Under the pieces are notes generated by a model. The model had not been told where the DNA came from. It did not search any database and was given only the letters and a program-made list of their open reading frames with translations. Of a stretch of DNA of 64,000 bases, positions 35,553 through 45,466 are shown piece by piece (position 1 is the first letter of the stretch; the number at the start of each line of letters is the position of its first letter). This DNA is from Microbacterium sp. MM2322 (GTDB lineage Bacteria; Actinomycetota; Actinomycetes; Actinomycetales; Microbacteriaceae). The stretch spans positions 992,001 to 1,056,000 of the forward strand of contig NZ_OZ075067.1 in the NCBI RefSeq assembly GCF_964186585.1. The letters run 5' to 3'. The position numbers and the translations under genes are program-made.

Positions 35553-36120
35553 GGTCGGTCTCGATACCGCGGCCGTCACCCGTGCCGCGGCGGATCTGGT
35601 CGACGAGCAGGGGCTCGCTGCCCTGACGATGACGACCCTGGCGGAGCGGGTCGGGGTTCGACCCCCGTCTTTGTACAAGCACGTCCCGGGAGGGCTGGCC
35701 GAGCTCGTGCACCGGGTGGCCACGCTCGCGGCGGAGGAGCTCGCCGACGTGTTCCGGACGACCGTGTCGGGGCAGAGGGGAGAAGCCGCCCTCACGGATG
35801 TGGCGGACGCTTTTCGGCACTACGTCCGTGCGCACCCAGGGCGCTACGCGGCGACGGCGGCAGCGGATCCGGTGGACGATGAGGACCCGCTGGACATCGC
35901 GCTCCGCGACAGCCTGGACGCGCTGGGCGGCGTGCTGGAGGGATATGGGTTGCCGCAGGAAGACCACGTGCATGCGCTCCGGATGCTGCGGAGCCTGCTC
36001 CACGGCTTCGCCGTCCTCGAGGCGTCGGGCGGTTTCCGCATAGGGGTCGACGTCGAGGAGAGCGTCACGTGGTCGCTCCGCCTCATGGACGCGGGGCTCC
36101 GCACGGGAGGCCGCGCCTAG
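35545..36120 (+). CDS. TetR family transcriptional regulator (WHG domain type)
   Basis: A 191-residue repressor-like protein. The helix-turn-helix lies at residues about 22-48 (ALTMTTLAERVGVRPPSLYKH, cited in part). The C-terminal ligand domain has the TetR_C_33/WHG pattern with HALRMLRSLLHGFAVLEASG. ATG 35545 overlaps the hydrolase stop by 8 bp. It most likely controls its own operon at the promoter near 34650. The dapF -10 box overlaps its stop codon. Confidence 0.88.
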   Translation: MPRVGLDTAAVTRAAADLVDEQGLAALTMTTLAERVGVRPPSLYKHVPGGLAELVHRVATLAAEELADVFRTTVSGQRGEAALTDVADAFRHYVRAHPGRYAATAAADPVDDEDPLDIALRDSLDALGGVLEGYGLPQEDHVHALRMLRSLLHGFAVLEASGGFRIGVDVEESVTWSLRLMDAGLRTGGRA

Positions 36121-36123
36121 ACT
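36118..36123 (+). promoter_or_regulatory. -10 box of leaderless dapF
   Basis: TAGACT, whose first three bases are the TetR stop codon, ends 6 nt before GTG 36130. Confidence 0.55.
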
Positions 36124-36129
36124 GGGCGG

Positions 36130-36996
36130 GTGTCGACGATCGCATTCACGAAGGGCCACGGAACCGGCAACGATTTCGTCGTCGTCGCCGACCCGGACGG
36201 TTCGCTCCACCTCACCGGTGAGCAGATCGCTGCGGTGACCGACCGTCGATTCGGGATCGGTGCCGACGGTCTCCTGCGCGTCGTCCGCTCGTCCGCGATC
36301 GATGCCGGCGCGGCGACTCCGGATGCCGAGTGGTTCATGGACTATCGCAACGCCGACGGCTCGATCGCCGAGATGTGCGGCAATGGCGTGCGCGTCTTCG
36401 TGAAGTACCTCCTCAGCGCGGGGTACGCGACCCTCGACGTCGGCGAGACGCTTCGGATCGGGACCCGCGCCGGAACGAAGACGGTGACGCTCTCCGACAA
36501 CGGCTTCGAGGTCGACCTCGGCGTCTGGCGGCCGACGGTCGACGAGGTGCTGGTTCGGGCCCACGGTCTGAAGGTCGCCCGCCCTGGCCTCGGCATCGAC
36601 GTGGGAAACCCGCACGTCGTCGTCGCACTGTCGAGTGAGGCCGAACTCGAGAGTCTCGATCTGACGCTTCAGCCGATCCTCGACCCCCACCTTGCAGCCG
36701 GCGCCAACGTCGAGTTCGTCGTCCCGGCCGACCCGCTGATCACCGACGGCGTCGGTGCGATCCGGATGCGGGTGTTCGAGCGCGGCGTGGGTGAGACCCT
36801 CTCGTGCGGCACCGGGGTCGCGGCATCCGCTCTCGCCGTCCGGCACTGGGCGGGCGCCGGCGCTCCGGACCGATGGACGGTCGACGTCCCCGGCGGCCGC
36901 CTCGGCGTTCGCGTCGTCCGGACCGACGCGGGGGAGCGGGTCCTGTTGTCGGGGCCTGCGTCGCTCGTCTTCTCGGGCGAGATCGCCCTCGCCTGA
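36130..36996 (+). CDS. dapF: Diaminopimelate epimerase
   Basis: A 288-residue cofactor-independent racemase that converts LL- to meso-diaminopimelate for lysine and peptidoglycan. The two catalytic cysteines are present in [11 protein letters not shown] (about residue 83) and [11 protein letters not shown] (about 226). The N-terminus [12 protein letters not shown] is typical. The GTG start follows a TAGACT box by 6 nt. Proximity to miaAB and hflX is common in Actinobacteria. Confidence 0.96.
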   Translation: MSTIAFTKGHGTGNDFVVVADPDGSLHLTGEQIAAVTDRRFGIGADGLLRVVRSSAIDAGAATPDAEWFMDYRNADGSIAEMCGNGVRVFVKYLLSAGYATLDVGETLRIGTRAGTKTVTLSDNGFEVDLGVWRPTVDEVLVRAHGLKVARPGLGIDVGNPHVVVALSSEAELESLDLTLQPILDPHLAAGANVEFVVPADPLITDGVGAIRMRVFERGVGETLSCGTGVAASALAVRHWAGAGAPDRWTVDVPGGRLGVRVVRTDAGERVLLSGPASLVFSGEIALA

Positions 36997-37012
36997 CGCG
37001 CGGCCGGGACCG

Positions 37013-37654
37013 TCAGGGAAGCGTGATCGTCCCCGTCTCGGGTGAGCCGTGACGGCGTACCTTGAGGACGCGGAAGCCACGTCCGGTCGCCGCGCGGGTG
37101 ACCGAGTACCCGCGATCCAGAGATGCCGCGAGCCAGCGCTGCAGCGAGTCCGAGCCGAGGTTCCGCTGCACGACGAGCCACGCATCGCTGCGTTCGGCCA
37201 GCCGCGGGATCCACGACTCCAGCATCCCGTGCAGCACGTCCTTGCCCACGCGGATCGGGGGATTGGACCGGATCGTCCGGAAGGTCACGTCGCCCGGAAC
37301 ATCCTCGGGCTGGACGGCGTTGACGTTATCGAGGCCGAGTTCCCGAGCGTTCCGACGCACGAGGTCCAGAGCCCGCTCATTCACGTCCACGGCCCAGACC
37401 GTGGCGTGGGGGGCGTCGAAGGCGAGCGAGAGCGCGATGGGGCCCCAGCCGCATCCGAGATCCAGCAGATGACCGCCGGCAGGCGGGGGCGGCGTGTTCG
37501 CCAGCAGAACGGCTGTCCCGCCGTCCACGTGCTCGGGACTGAAGACCCCGCCCGCCGTCGTCACCTCGACATCGCGACCGGCGAGGGACACACGGATGCG
37601 GCGGAGATTCTCGGAGCTGGACGGGGACGCGCTGAAGTAATGGTCGCTCCCCAT
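37013..37654 (-). CDS. Class I SAM-dependent methyltransferase, RsmC-like
   Basis: A 213-residue methyltransferase. MGSDHYFSASPSS opens the protein, LLDLGCGWGPIALSLA is the SAM-binding motif I, and RSNPPIRVGKD is the NPP[IFY] catalytic motif of N-methyltransferases acting on exocyclic amines of guanine or similar. It resembles the C-terminal half of RsmC, which methylates 16S rRNA. The target is inferred from family only. It is convergent with dapF and divergent from hflX. Confidence 0.85.
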   Translation of the reverse strand: MGSDHYFSASPSSSENLRRIRVSLAGRDVEVTTAGGVFSPEHVDGGTAVLLANTPPPPAGGHLLDLGCGWGPIALSLAFDAPHATVWAVDVNERALDLVRRNARELGLDNVNAVQPEDVPGDVTFRTIRSNPPIRVGKDVLHGMLESWIPRLAERSDAWLVVQRNLGSDSLQRWLAASLDRGYSVTRAATGRGFRVLKVRRHGSPETGTITLP

Positions 37655-37693
37655 GCGACGAGCGTAGCGGAGGCGGTGGAAGCCGCGGGAAGC

Positions 37694-37699
37694 TAGAGT
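37694..37699 (+). promoter_or_regulatory. -10 box of hflX
   Basis: TAGAGT lies 6 nt before an in-frame ATG at 37706 and 33 nt before ATG 37733, which has its own Shine-Dalgarno sequence. Either a leaderless start or a 27-nt leader is possible. Confidence 0.45.
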
Positions 37700-37732
37700 G
37701 CACGGATGGCCGAGAGGCCGCGAAAGGAACAC

Positions 37733-39247
37733 ATGACAGACACCACCACCCCTGCCACGACGGACGAACCGGTGGACCCGGTCGACCGCGTGCTCGCGCA
37801 CGCTGAAGCGCGTTCGGGGGTGCGCGTGTTCGGCGCCGCACAGGCGTTGCAGGACCAGAGCACCGTCGCCTACGGCGACACGGACGGCGAGCAGTGGGAC
37901 CGTGAGGAGCGCGCCGCGCTTCGCCGCGTCCCCGGGCTGTCCACCGAACTCGAAGACGTCACCGAGGTCGAGTACCGCCAGCTGCGGCTGGAGAACGTCG
38001 TCCTCATCGGGGTCTACCCGCAGGGATCGACGGAGGATGCCGAGAACTCGCTCCGCGAGCTCGCGGCGCTCGCCGAGACTGCCGGCGCCGTCGTCCTCGA
38101 CGGCGTGCTCCAGCGGCGACCGACGCCTGACCCTGCGACGTACATCGGGCGCGGCAAGGCCGCTGAGCTCCGCGACCTCGTGGTCGCCGTGGGCGCCGAT
38201 ACCGTCATCGCCGACACCGAGCTCGCGCCGAGCCAGCGGCGTGCGCTCGAGGACGTCGTGAAGGTCAAGGTCATCGACCGGACCACCGTCATCCTCGACA
38301 TCTTCAGCCAGCACGCCAAGAGCCGCGAGGGCAAGGCGCAGGTCGAACTCGCGCAGCTCGAGTACCTCCTTCCGCGCCTGCGCGGGTGGGGCGACTCGAT
38401 GAGCCGTCAGGCCGGTGGCCAGGTCGGTGCCGGGGGTGCCGGTATGGGCTCGCGTGGTCCCGGTGAGACGAAGATCGAGCTCGACCGTCGCCGCATCCGC
38501 ACGCGCATGGCGATGCTTCGCCGCCAGATCCGTGACTACAAGCCGGCCCGTGAAGCCAAGCGCGCAGAGCGCAAGCGCAACACGATCCCCTCCGTCGCGA
38601 TCGCCGGCTACACGAACGCCGGCAAGTCGAGCCTCCTGAACCGGCTCACGAGCGCGGGCGTCCTCGTCGAGAACGCGCTGTTCGCGACCCTGGATGCCAC
38701 GGTCCGCCGCGCGCAGGCCGCCGACGGACGCGTGTACACGCTGACCGACACGGTCGGGTTCGTGCGGAATCTCCCGCACCAACTGGTCGAGGCGTTCCGC
38801 TCCACCCTCGAGGAGGTCGGCGACGCCGACGTCATCGTCCACGTCGTCGACGGTTCGCACCCCGACCCGGCGGCGCAGCTGGCGACCGTCCGAGACGTCA
38901 TGGGCGACGTGGGTGCCCGGTCGACGAACGAGATCGTCGTGTTCAACAAGGCCGATCTCATCGACCCGGACACACGGCTGGTCCTCCGGGGCCTCGAGCC
39001 GAAGGCGCACTTCGTGTCGTCGCGGACGGGCGAAGGTGTCGCGGAGTTGCGGGCGACCATCGAGGAGGCGCTGCCGCTGCCCGCGGTCGAGGTCCACGCG
39101 CTCGTCCCGTACGACCGCGGCGACCTCGTCAACGCGGTCCACGAGTCCGGTCACATCCTTTCGACCCGTCACGAGGAGGGCGGCACAGCCGTCCACGCCC
39201 ACGTGTCGGAACGTCTCGCGGCTGAGCTCGCGCCCTACTCGCGCTGA
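37733..39247 (+). CDS. hflX: GTPase HflX
   Basis: A 504-residue ribosome-associated GTPase that splits stalled 70S or 100S ribosomes. The N-terminal domain carries [15 protein letters not shown] glycine-rich linker ([20 protein letters not shown], with the invariant GPGETK) precedes the G domain, which shows G1 [13 protein letters not shown]3 DTVGFV and G4 NKADL. ATG 37733 has GAAAGGA upstream, the Shine-Dalgarno form also used by lexA and the glutamate permease. ATG 37706, adding nine residues, matches the leaderless spacing and cannot be excluded. Confidence 0.95.
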   Translation: MTDTTTPATTDEPVDPVDRVLAHAEARSGVRVFGAAQALQDQSTVAYGDTDGEQWDREERAALRRVPGLSTELEDVTEVEYRQLRLENVVLIGVYPQGSTEDAENSLRELAALAETAGAVVLDGVLQRRPTPDPATYIGRGKAAELRDLVVAVGADTVIADTELAPSQRRALEDVVKVKVIDRTTVILDIFSQHAKSREGKAQVELAQLEYLLPRLRGWGDSMSRQAGGQVGAGGAGMGSRGPGETKIELDRRRIRTRMAMLRRQIRDYKPAREAKRAERKRNTIPSVAIAGYTNAGKSSLLNRLTSAGVLVENALFATLDATVRRAQAADGRVYTLTDTVGFVRNLPHQLVEAFRSTLEEVGDADVIVHVVDGSHPDPAAQLATVRDVMGDVGARSTNEIVVFNKADLIDPDTRLVLRGLEPKAHFVSSRTGEGVAELRATIEEALPLPAVEVHALVPYDRGDLVNAVHESGHILSTRHEEGGTAVHAHVSERLAAELAPYSR

Positions 39248-39259
39248 TCGGCGCGTCGC

Positions 39260-41155
39260 TCAGTCGAGCGTGATCGCCGTGACGCCGGGAGTCTCGAACC
39301 CGAAGACCTGACCGAGGAACGCGAGCTCGGACTCCAGCGCGTGGACGACGGTGGTCGCGCTCCGGAATCCGTGACCTTCGCCCTCGTACAGCACGTAGGC
39401 ATGGGGCACGCCCTTCGCGGCGAGGGCATCGCGGATCGCCTCGGCCTGGGTCGGCGGCACCACCGCATCCTCAGCGCCCTGCAGGAGGAGGACGGGAACC
39501 CGGAACCCTTCGGTGCGCCCCAGCGGTGAGCGCTCGACGTACAGTGCCTCGGCTTCGGGGAGCGGCCCGATGAGCCCGTCGAGGTACCGCGCCTCGAAGT
39601 CGTGCGTGTCGGTGGCGAGCAGGCGCGCGTCTCCCACTCCGTAGCGCGAGATACCGGCGCCGAACACGTCCGTCCCAACGAGGGCGGCCAGCACCGTCCA
39701 GCCGCCGGCGGAACCGCCTGCGATCGCGATGCGCCCGGCATCCGCTCGTCCGTCGGCAGCGAGTCCGGATGCCGCGGCCGCGACATCGTCGCGATCGACG
39801 ATGCCCCACTGGCCGAGGAGGCGCCGCCGGTAGTCCCGGCCGTAGCCGGTGGAGCCGCCGTAGTTGACCTCTAGGATCCCGATGCCGCGACTCGTGAAGT
39901 AGGTGATCCGGCTGTCCGCGACGCCGCCGACGTGGGCGGTCGGACCGCCGTGCACGAAGACGACGTAGGGCGGGAGCTCCCCATCGGGGGCGGAGAAGTC
40001 CGGGTTCGTCGGCGGGTGGTCGAACGCATGGACCTCCCCATGCTCGCCGGGGACTGTGAGCGGCCGAACCGCAGGGATCCACTCGTCGCCGAGCTCGGAG
40101 CGGGTTCCGACGACCATCGTCACCTCTCCGTCGGCGGCGATCTCCCAGATTCCCGTCACCCCCGGTGCGGCGCCGGACACCAGGACGCGCGACCCGCTGA
40201 CGTCCTCCACGATGGCGCGAGAGCGAGCGGGGACGTCCGTCGTGGAGACGACTCCGGCCGCGTCGATCCGCATGACCTCGTCGGCGCCGTTCGTCCGGAT
40301 CGCCACGAATCCGCCGTCGTCGAGGGGCACGTACCAGCGCGCTCCGAGCACCCAGAGCCCGCCGCCGGTGTCGGCGTCGGCGGGAGCGACCGCCTCGGCG
40401 GGACGATCGGATGCCGCCTCCCGCCGCCAGAGGTTCCATCGCCCGGTCGGCTCGTCGACGAACGTGAGGCGGCCCGCGGCATCCCATTCGGGCTGCAGGG
40501 CGGCCGTCCCGCCGGACGTCACCGCTCGCCACGTCGTGATCACACCGTCTTCGAGCTCGCCCACCCGGATCTGCGTACGGTCCCACGGCATGTCGGGGTG
40601 GTCCCACGCGACCCAGGCGAGCCGGCGCCCGTCGGGCGACAGCGCAGGGTGGGCGAGGAAGTCGCTGCCCGCGACGACCTCGCGGACATCCCCTCCCGCG
40701 AGCGGGATCGACACGATCGAGCGGCGGGGAACGGGGCCGCCGTCGTGCACTTCGCGGACGGCGAGCAGGACGCCGTTCTGCCAGCGGAGGCCGCCGTGAC
40801 GCGCGCTCGGGTCCTCGGGGGTGAGCGCTGTCGGTTCCTCGCCCGGGCGGAGCGTCCAGACGCGCTGGTCCGACTTCTCGACGAAGAACAGGCGCCCGAC
40901 GGGGTCCGTCGTCCAGGAACCCCCGCCGTACTCGTGCACGCGCGACCGTGCGCTCCACGGTGCGGGGAGAACGTCCTCGACCTCACCGTCGACGGCGCGA
41001 CGTACCGATGAGCGGCCCGCTTCCTCGGCGAGCGTCTCACCCCACCAGATCTCGTCGGCCACGAACCGTGCGCCGTCGTAGCGGGCGGCCGCAGCAGAGG
41101 CATCCGCCGCGGACAGCGGTGAGATCCAGGAACCGTACGGGGCGATCGTCGTCAT
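39260..41155 (-). CDS. Prolyl oligopeptidase family (S9) serine peptidase
   Basis: A 631-residue peptidase. The N-terminal two-thirds form a WD40-like beta-propeller with ALSPDGRRLAWVAWD-type blades. The C-terminal alpha/beta hydrolase domain has VVFVHGGPTAHV, the nucleophile in GGSAGGW, Asp in GAEDAVVPP and His in GEGHGF, as in acylaminoacyl and dipeptidyl peptidases. No signal peptide is seen, so it is probably cytoplasmic. It is convergent with hflX and divergent from metF. Confidence 0.9.
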   Translation of the reverse strand: MTTIAPYGSWISPLSAADASAAAARYDGARFVADEIWWGETLAEEAGRSSVRRAVDGEVEDVLPAPWSARSRVHEYGGGSWTTDPVGRLFFVEKSDQRVWTLRPGEEPTALTPEDPSARHGGLRWQNGVLLAVREVHDGGPVPRRSIVSIPLAGGDVREVVAGSDFLAHPALSPDGRRLAWVAWDHPDMPWDRTQIRVGELEDGVITTWRAVTSGGTAALQPEWDAAGRLTFVDEPTGRWNLWRREAASDRPAEAVAPADADTGGGLWVLGARWYVPLDDGGFVAIRTNGADEVMRIDAAGVVSTTDVPARSRAIVEDVSGSRVLVSGAAPGVTGIWEIAADGEVTMVVGTRSELGDEWIPAVRPLTVPGEHGEVHAFDHPPTNPDFSAPDGELPPYVVFVHGGPTAHVGGVADSRITYFTSRGIGILEVNYGGSTGYGRDYRRRLLGQWGIVDRDDVAAAASGLAADGRADAGRIAIAGGSAGGWTVLAALVGTDVFGAGISRYGVGDARLLATDTHDFEARYLDGLIGPLPEAEALYVERSPLGRTEGFRVPVLLLQGAEDAVVPPTQAEAIRDALAAKGVPHAYVLYEGEGHGFRSATTVVHALESELAFLGQVFGFETPGVTAITLD

Positions 41156-41170
41156 GCGACCACGCTACGC

Positions 41171-41233
41171 GGCGTCACACAGCGCAATGGGGCGTCACAC
41201 ACCTGTCGGAGGTGTGAGAAGCGTGGCTAGCAT
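41171..41233 (+). promoter_or_regulatory. metF-metE promoter region with repeats and inverted repeat
   Basis: GGCGTCACACA occurs twice (41171 and 41191). An inverted repeat with 8-bp arms, TCACAC(AC)CT-N5-AGGTGTGA, spans 41195-41217. TAGCAT at 41228-41233 is the likely -10, so the inverted repeat covers the -35 position, as a repressor operator would. The resulting leader is about 125 nt and GC-rich, with a small CCCGG/CCGGG hairpin; it does not match a SAM or SAH riboswitch that I know. Confidence 0.5.
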
Positions 41234-41361
41234 GACCGCATCAGTGGCCCGGAGACCCCGGGTCCGGAGCGACAGCCGAGCCCGGCACCCGCCCGCGATG
41301 TCCCCGCACCCTGCGTGCGGTCCGCGGCCGCCAGGCCTTCCGATCCGTCTCCGGAGCTCCC

Positions 41362-42312
41362 ATGTCGATCATCCAGACCCCGTCCGCCACTTCGGTGCCG
41401 GTCTCGTTCGAGGTCTACCCGCCGCGCGATGACGCGGCCGATGCGGCGCTGCACGAGACGATCGCGAAGCTCGCCGCCGTCGATCCGTCGTTCATCTCGG
41501 TCACCTACGGTGCGGGCGGGTCCACCGCAGGCCGATCGCTCGAGGTCTTGAGGCACATCCTGCGGGAGACCCGCGTCGAACCGCTGGCTCACCTCACGTG
41601 CGTCGGCAACTCCTACCGTCAGGCGACCGCGCTCATCCGTGAGTTCCTCGACGCGGGCGTCCGGTCATTCCTCGCGCTCCGGGGCGATCCGCCGGACGGC
41701 GGGGGGAGCGGCGCCGTGGGAGACCTGGAAAGCGCCGCTCAGCTCGTCCAGCTCATCGATCGGGTGCAGGCCGAATGTTCGCCCTACACCGAGGCGCCCA
41801 TCCCCGGTGTCCCCGGTGCCGCGCGCGTCGAGCGGCGCCGTCACGTCGACATCGCCGTGGCCGCGTTCCCCAATGGGCACCCGCGTTCGCGCTACCCCGC
41901 GGAGCACATCGACGCCCTCCTCGCGAAACAGGCCGCGGGGGCGACCCTCGCGATCACGCAGCTGTTCTTCCATGCCGACGACTACCTCTCCTTCGTCGCC
42001 CGCGCCCGCTCGGCCGGCGTCGAGATCCCGATCCTCCCCGGCATCATGCCGATCACGTCGCCCTCACGCCTGCGTCGCATCGTCGAGCTCACGGGAGAAC
42101 CCGTCCCCGGCACGCTGGCGGTCGACCTCGATGTGGAGCCCACGGTCGAGGGACGGCGCGACGTCGGTGTGCGCTACGCGGCGCGCCTGTGCCGTGCCGT
42201 TCTCGACGGCGGGGCCCCCGGCATCCATCTGTACGCCTTCAACCATCACCGCACCGTTCTCGCCACCCTCGCAGAGGCGGGCGTCATCACCCCGATCGAG
42301 GAGACCTCATGA
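41362..42312 (+). CDS. metF: Methylenetetrahydrofolate reductase
   Basis: A 316-residue FAD-dependent reductase that makes 5-methyltetrahydrofolate for methionine synthesis. SFEVYPPRDD is the conserved start, FISVTYGAGGSTAGRS the flavin/folate region, ALRGDPPDGG the family motif, and FFHADDYLSF and PGIMPITSPSRLRR lie in the second half. ATG 41362 is followed in frame by metE with a 4-bp overlap, so the methyl donor and the methyltransferase are co-translated. Confidence 0.95.
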   Translation: MSIIQTPSATSVPVSFEVYPPRDDAADAALHETIAKLAAVDPSFISVTYGAGGSTAGRSLEVLRHILRETRVEPLAHLTCVGNSYRQATALIREFLDAGVRSFLALRGDPPDGGGSGAVGDLESAAQLVQLIDRVQAECSPYTEAPIPGVPGAARVERRRHVDIAVAAFPNGHPRSRYPAEHIDALLAKQAAGATLAITQLFFHADDYLSFVARARSAGVEIPILPGIMPITSPSRLRRIVELTGEPVPGTLAVDLDVEPTVEGRRDVGVRYAARLCRAVLDGGAPGIHLYAFNHHRTVLATLAEAGVITPIEETS

Positions 42313-44627
42313 CCCAGTTCCCTGCCGGCACCATCCTCGGCTACCCCCGCATCGGGCGCCGCCGAGAGCTGAAGCGAGCCGTGGAAGCCCACTGGCGCGG
42401 CGAGATCGATGAGGAGGCGCTCGAAGCCGTCGCCGCGGACCTCCGTCGTGTCACGCGCGAGCGACTCGCCGAACTCGGTCTCGGTCGCACCGATTCCGCG
42501 ATCCCGGAGTCGTTCTCCTTCTACGACCAGGTGCTCGACGTCGCGGCATCCGTCGGCGCGGTGCCCGAGCGCTTCGCGCATCTTCGCGACGACGACGGCT
42601 CGGTCCCGCTCGCCGCCTCGTTCACGGCAGCGCGAGGCGAAGGCGACGCCGCGCCCCTGGAGATGACGAAGTGGTTCGACACGAACTACCACTACCTCGT
42701 TCCCGAGATCGGTCCCGAGACGCGCTTCGCGCTCTCGAGCGACCGCTTCGCCCGTCAGATCGCCGAGGCCGTCGCGGACGGCTACGTGACGCGCCCCGTC
42801 CTCGTCGGCCCGGTGACGTTCCTCGCCCTGTCGAAGCCGACGGATGCCGCTCCCGACACTCGTCCGCTGGACCGACTCGATGACGTGCTCCCCGTCTACG
42901 TCGAACTCCTGGCCGCCCTCCGCGACGCGGGAGCCGAGTGGGTGCAGATCGACGAGCCCGCTCTCGTCAGCCAATCGCTCGGGTACACAGATGCCGAGCT
43001 CGCCGCGGCCATCACACGGGCTGCGGAGGTGCTCACGGCATCCGCTGACCGTCCGTCGATCCTCGTGGCGGCGGGGTACGGAGCACTTTCGGATGCGGCG
43101 TGGCAGGCGCTCGCGGAGTCCGAGGTCGAGGGCATCGCCATCGACCTCACCCGCGGGAGCGTGCCCGCCGCAGCTCCGGGGCTCCGCTCGAAGGTCCTCG
43201 TCGGGGGAGTGATCGACGGTCGGAACATCTGGCGCGGCGACCTGGCCGCAGCCGCCGAGACCCTCGCCGCGGCGGCCGAGCTCGGTGCCGCCACGACGGT
43301 CGCCGGCACGTCGACGTCGCTTCAGCACGTTCCCCATGACCTCGCTGACGAGCCAGATCTCGATTCGCGGCTGGTGTCGTGGCTCGCGTTCGCCGACCAG
43401 AAGGTCGCGCAGGTAGCGACGCTCGCTCGCGGACTCCGAGACGGGCGGGAGTCGATCTCGGCTGAGGTGGATGCCGCGAGCGCCGCGCTCGCCGACCGGA
43501 GCGAAGCCGATGGCGTGCGCGATCACACGGTCCGCACCCGGGTGGCGGCCCTCACCGCTGCCGACCGGACGAGGACCGCCTTCGAGGTGCGCTCGGCAGT
43601 GCAGGATGCCGCGCTCGGGCTGCCCATCCTGCCGACCACCACGATCGGTTCGTTCCCGCAGACCGGCGAGATCCGTCGTGCTCGTGCGCGTTTCGGACGC
43701 GGGGAACTCGACGCGGACGCGTACGAGGGTTTCCTTCGCGACGAGATCGGTCGGGTGATCGAGCTGCAGCGCGACATCGGACTGGACGTCCTCGTGCACG
43801 GCGAGGCCGAGCGCAACGACATGGTGCAGTACTTCGCCGAGAACCTCGACGGCTTCGCCGTCACCCGGAACGGCTGGGTGCAGTCCTACGGGTCACGGGC
43901 GACGCGCCCATCGATTCTGTGGGGCGACGTCTCGCGACCTGCGCCCATCACCGTGCCCTGGGCGGCGTACGCGCAGTCGCTGTCGTCCGCTCCCGTGAAG
44001 GGGATGCTGACCGGGCCCGTGACGATCCTCGCGTGGTCGTTCGTGCGGGACGACCAGCCGCTGAGCGACACCGCCGATCAGGTGGCGCTGGCCCTCCGCG
44101 ACGAGATCGCCGACCTCGAGCGCGCGGGCATCGCGATCGTGCAGGTCGATGAGCCGGCGCTCCGCGAGCTCCTGCCGCTCAAGGCTGCGGACCAGGCGGC
44201 CTACCTCGAGTGGTCGGTGGGTGCGTTCCGCCTTGCGACGGCGGGTGCCGGCGATGCGACGCAGATCCACACGCATCTCTGTTACTCCGAGTTCGGTGTC
44301 GTGATCGATGCGATCGCTGCGCTCGACGCCGACGTCACGTCGATCGAGGCGGCCCGGAGCCGGGGCGAAGTGATCTCGGATGTCGCGGCCTCCGGCTTCG
44401 ACCACGGGATCGGCCCCGGTGTCTATGACATCCACTCGCCGCGCGTCCCGTCCGAAGCCGAGGTGACGGACCTGCTCGAGCGGGCGGTCGTCGAACTCGA
44501 CGTCCGGCGCCTCTGGGTCAACCCCGACTGCGGTCTCAAGACCAGGGGCTACGACGAGACCGTGGCGTCGCTCCGGAACATCGTCGCCGCGACACGTGCC
44601 GTGCGCGCGCGGGTCGCAGGCCGCTGA
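42309..44627 (+). CDS. metE: Cobalamin-independent methionine synthase
   Basis: A 772-residue enzyme that moves a methyl group from methyl-tetrahydrofolate polyglutamate to homocysteine. Two TIM-barrel domains are present: GYPRIGRRRELKRAVE at the start and TTTIGSFPQTGEIRRAR opening the second barrel. Zinc ligands are His and Cys in THLCYSEF and Cys in NPDCGLKTR. The start ATGA overlaps the metF stop. A 15-bp perfect hairpin follows 13 bp after the stop. Confidence 0.97.
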   Translation: MTQFPAGTILGYPRIGRRRELKRAVEAHWRGEIDEEALEAVAADLRRVTRERLAELGLGRTDSAIPESFSFYDQVLDVAASVGAVPERFAHLRDDDGSVPLAASFTAARGEGDAAPLEMTKWFDTNYHYLVPEIGPETRFALSSDRFARQIAEAVADGYVTRPVLVGPVTFLALSKPTDAAPDTRPLDRLDDVLPVYVELLAALRDAGAEWVQIDEPALVSQSLGYTDAELAAAITRAAEVLTASADRPSILVAAGYGALSDAAWQALAESEVEGIAIDLTRGSVPAAAPGLRSKVLVGGVIDGRNIWRGDLAAAAETLAAAAELGAATTVAGTSTSLQHVPHDLADEPDLDSRLVSWLAFADQKVAQVATLARGLRDGRESISAEVDAASAALADRSEADGVRDHTVRTRVAALTAADRTRTAFEVRSAVQDAALGLPILPTTTIGSFPQTGEIRRARARFGRGELDADAYEGFLRDEIGRVIELQRDIGLDVLVHGEAERNDMVQYFAENLDGFAVTRNGWVQSYGSRATRPSILWGDVSRPAPITVPWAAYAQSLSSAPVKGMLTGPVTILAWSFVRDDQPLSDTADQVALALRDEIADLERAGIAIVQVDEPALRELLPLKAADQAAYLEWSVGAFRLATAGAGDATQIHTHLCYSEFGVVIDAIAALDADVTSIEAARSRGEVISDVAASGFDHGIGPGVYDIHSPRVPSEAEVTDLLERAVVELDVRRLWVNPDCGLKTRGYDETVASLRNIVAATRAVRARVAGR

Positions 44628-44640
44628 GGTCCCGGATATG

Positions 44641-44675
44641 AAGAAGGGGGATGCCGCGGCGGCATCCCCCTTCTT
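44641..44675. terminator. Bidirectional terminator between metE and lexA
   Basis: AAGAAGGGGGATGCC (44641-44655) pairs perfectly over 15 bp with its complement at 44661-44675 around the loop GCGGC. It lies between convergent metE and lexA. On both strands the stem ends in a short pyrimidine-rich run (TTCTT). Confidence 0.9.
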
Positions 44676-44692
44676 CGCGTTGCCCCGGAGGG

Positions 44693-45358
44693 TCAGACGG
44701 CGCGCAGCACCGCGACCACCTTGCCGAGCACGACGGCATCGTCGCCGAGGATGGGCTCGAAGGCGGAGTTGCGGGGGAGGAGCCACGTGTGGCCGTCCCG
44801 CTGACGGAAGGTCTTCACGGTCGCCTCGCCATCGAGCATCGCCGCGACGATCTCACCGTTCGACGCGTCAGCCTGCGAACGGATGACGACCCAGTCCCCA
44901 TCGCAGATGGCGGCGTCGATCATGGAATCGCCCGACACCTTCAGCATGAAGAGCTCGCCCTTGCCGACGAGCTGGCGAGGAAGGGGGAAGACCTCCTCCA
45001 CCTGCTGGTCGGCGGTGATCGGAACGCCCGCTGCGATCCGCCCCACGAGCGGGACCATAGCCGCGTCGCCCACGGCGGGGGCGGTGTCGGCGGGGTTCTC
45101 TCCCGCGGCGCCGGGAAGGTCGATGAGCACCTCCATGGCGCGGGTCTTGCCGGGGTCGCGTCGGAGGTACCCGCTGAGCTCGAGCTGGTTCAGCTGATGG
45201 GTCACGCTCGACAGCGACTTCAGGCCGACGGCGTCACCGATCTCGCGCATGCTCGGCGGATATCCGTGCCGCGCGATGGATCGCTGGATCACCTCGAGGA
45301 TCGCGAGCTGCTTGTCGCTCAGGCTCTTGCGCCGTCGCGTCTGCGGCTTGTCGCTCAT
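44693..45358 (-). CDS. lexA: SOS repressor LexA
   Basis: A 221-residue LexA. The N-terminal winged helix-turn-helix has [12 protein letters not shown] and [19 protein letters not shown]. Self-cleavage occurs at Ala110-Gly111 in RIAAGVP, with catalytic Ser145 (SGDSMI) and Lys182 (ATVKTF). ATG 45358 has GAAAGGAACGAC upstream. It is divergent from a LysM gene, an arrangement known for SOS-induced division inhibitors. I did not find a clean LexA palindrome in its own upstream region, which is unexpected since LexA is normally autoregulated. Confidence 0.97.
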   Translation of the reverse strand: MSDKPQTRRRKSLSDKQLAILEVIQRSIARHGYPPSMREIGDAVGLKSLSSVTHQLNQLELSGYLRRDPGKTRAMEVLIDLPGAAGENPADTAPAVGDAAMVPLVGRIAAGVPITADQQVEEVFPLPRQLVGKGELFMLKVSGDSMIDAAICDGDWVVIRSQADASNGEIVAAMLDGEATVKTFRQRDGHTWLLPRNSAFEPILGDDAVVLGKVVAVLRAV

Positions 45359-45466
45359 GTCGTTCCTTTCGCGGCCTGGGTGATTCAGGGCCGACTTCTC
45401 GGGCCCTGAGCGTCCCGCCGGGGGCACTCGCCTTCGAATGTCGGAGGTTGGTGATGGGCTCTGGTT

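Noticed and set aside
41234..41361. Possible SAM, SAM-IV or SAH riboswitch in the metF leader
   Set aside because: The leader is GC-rich and has small self-complementary segments, but I could not place the conserved core bases of any of these classes.
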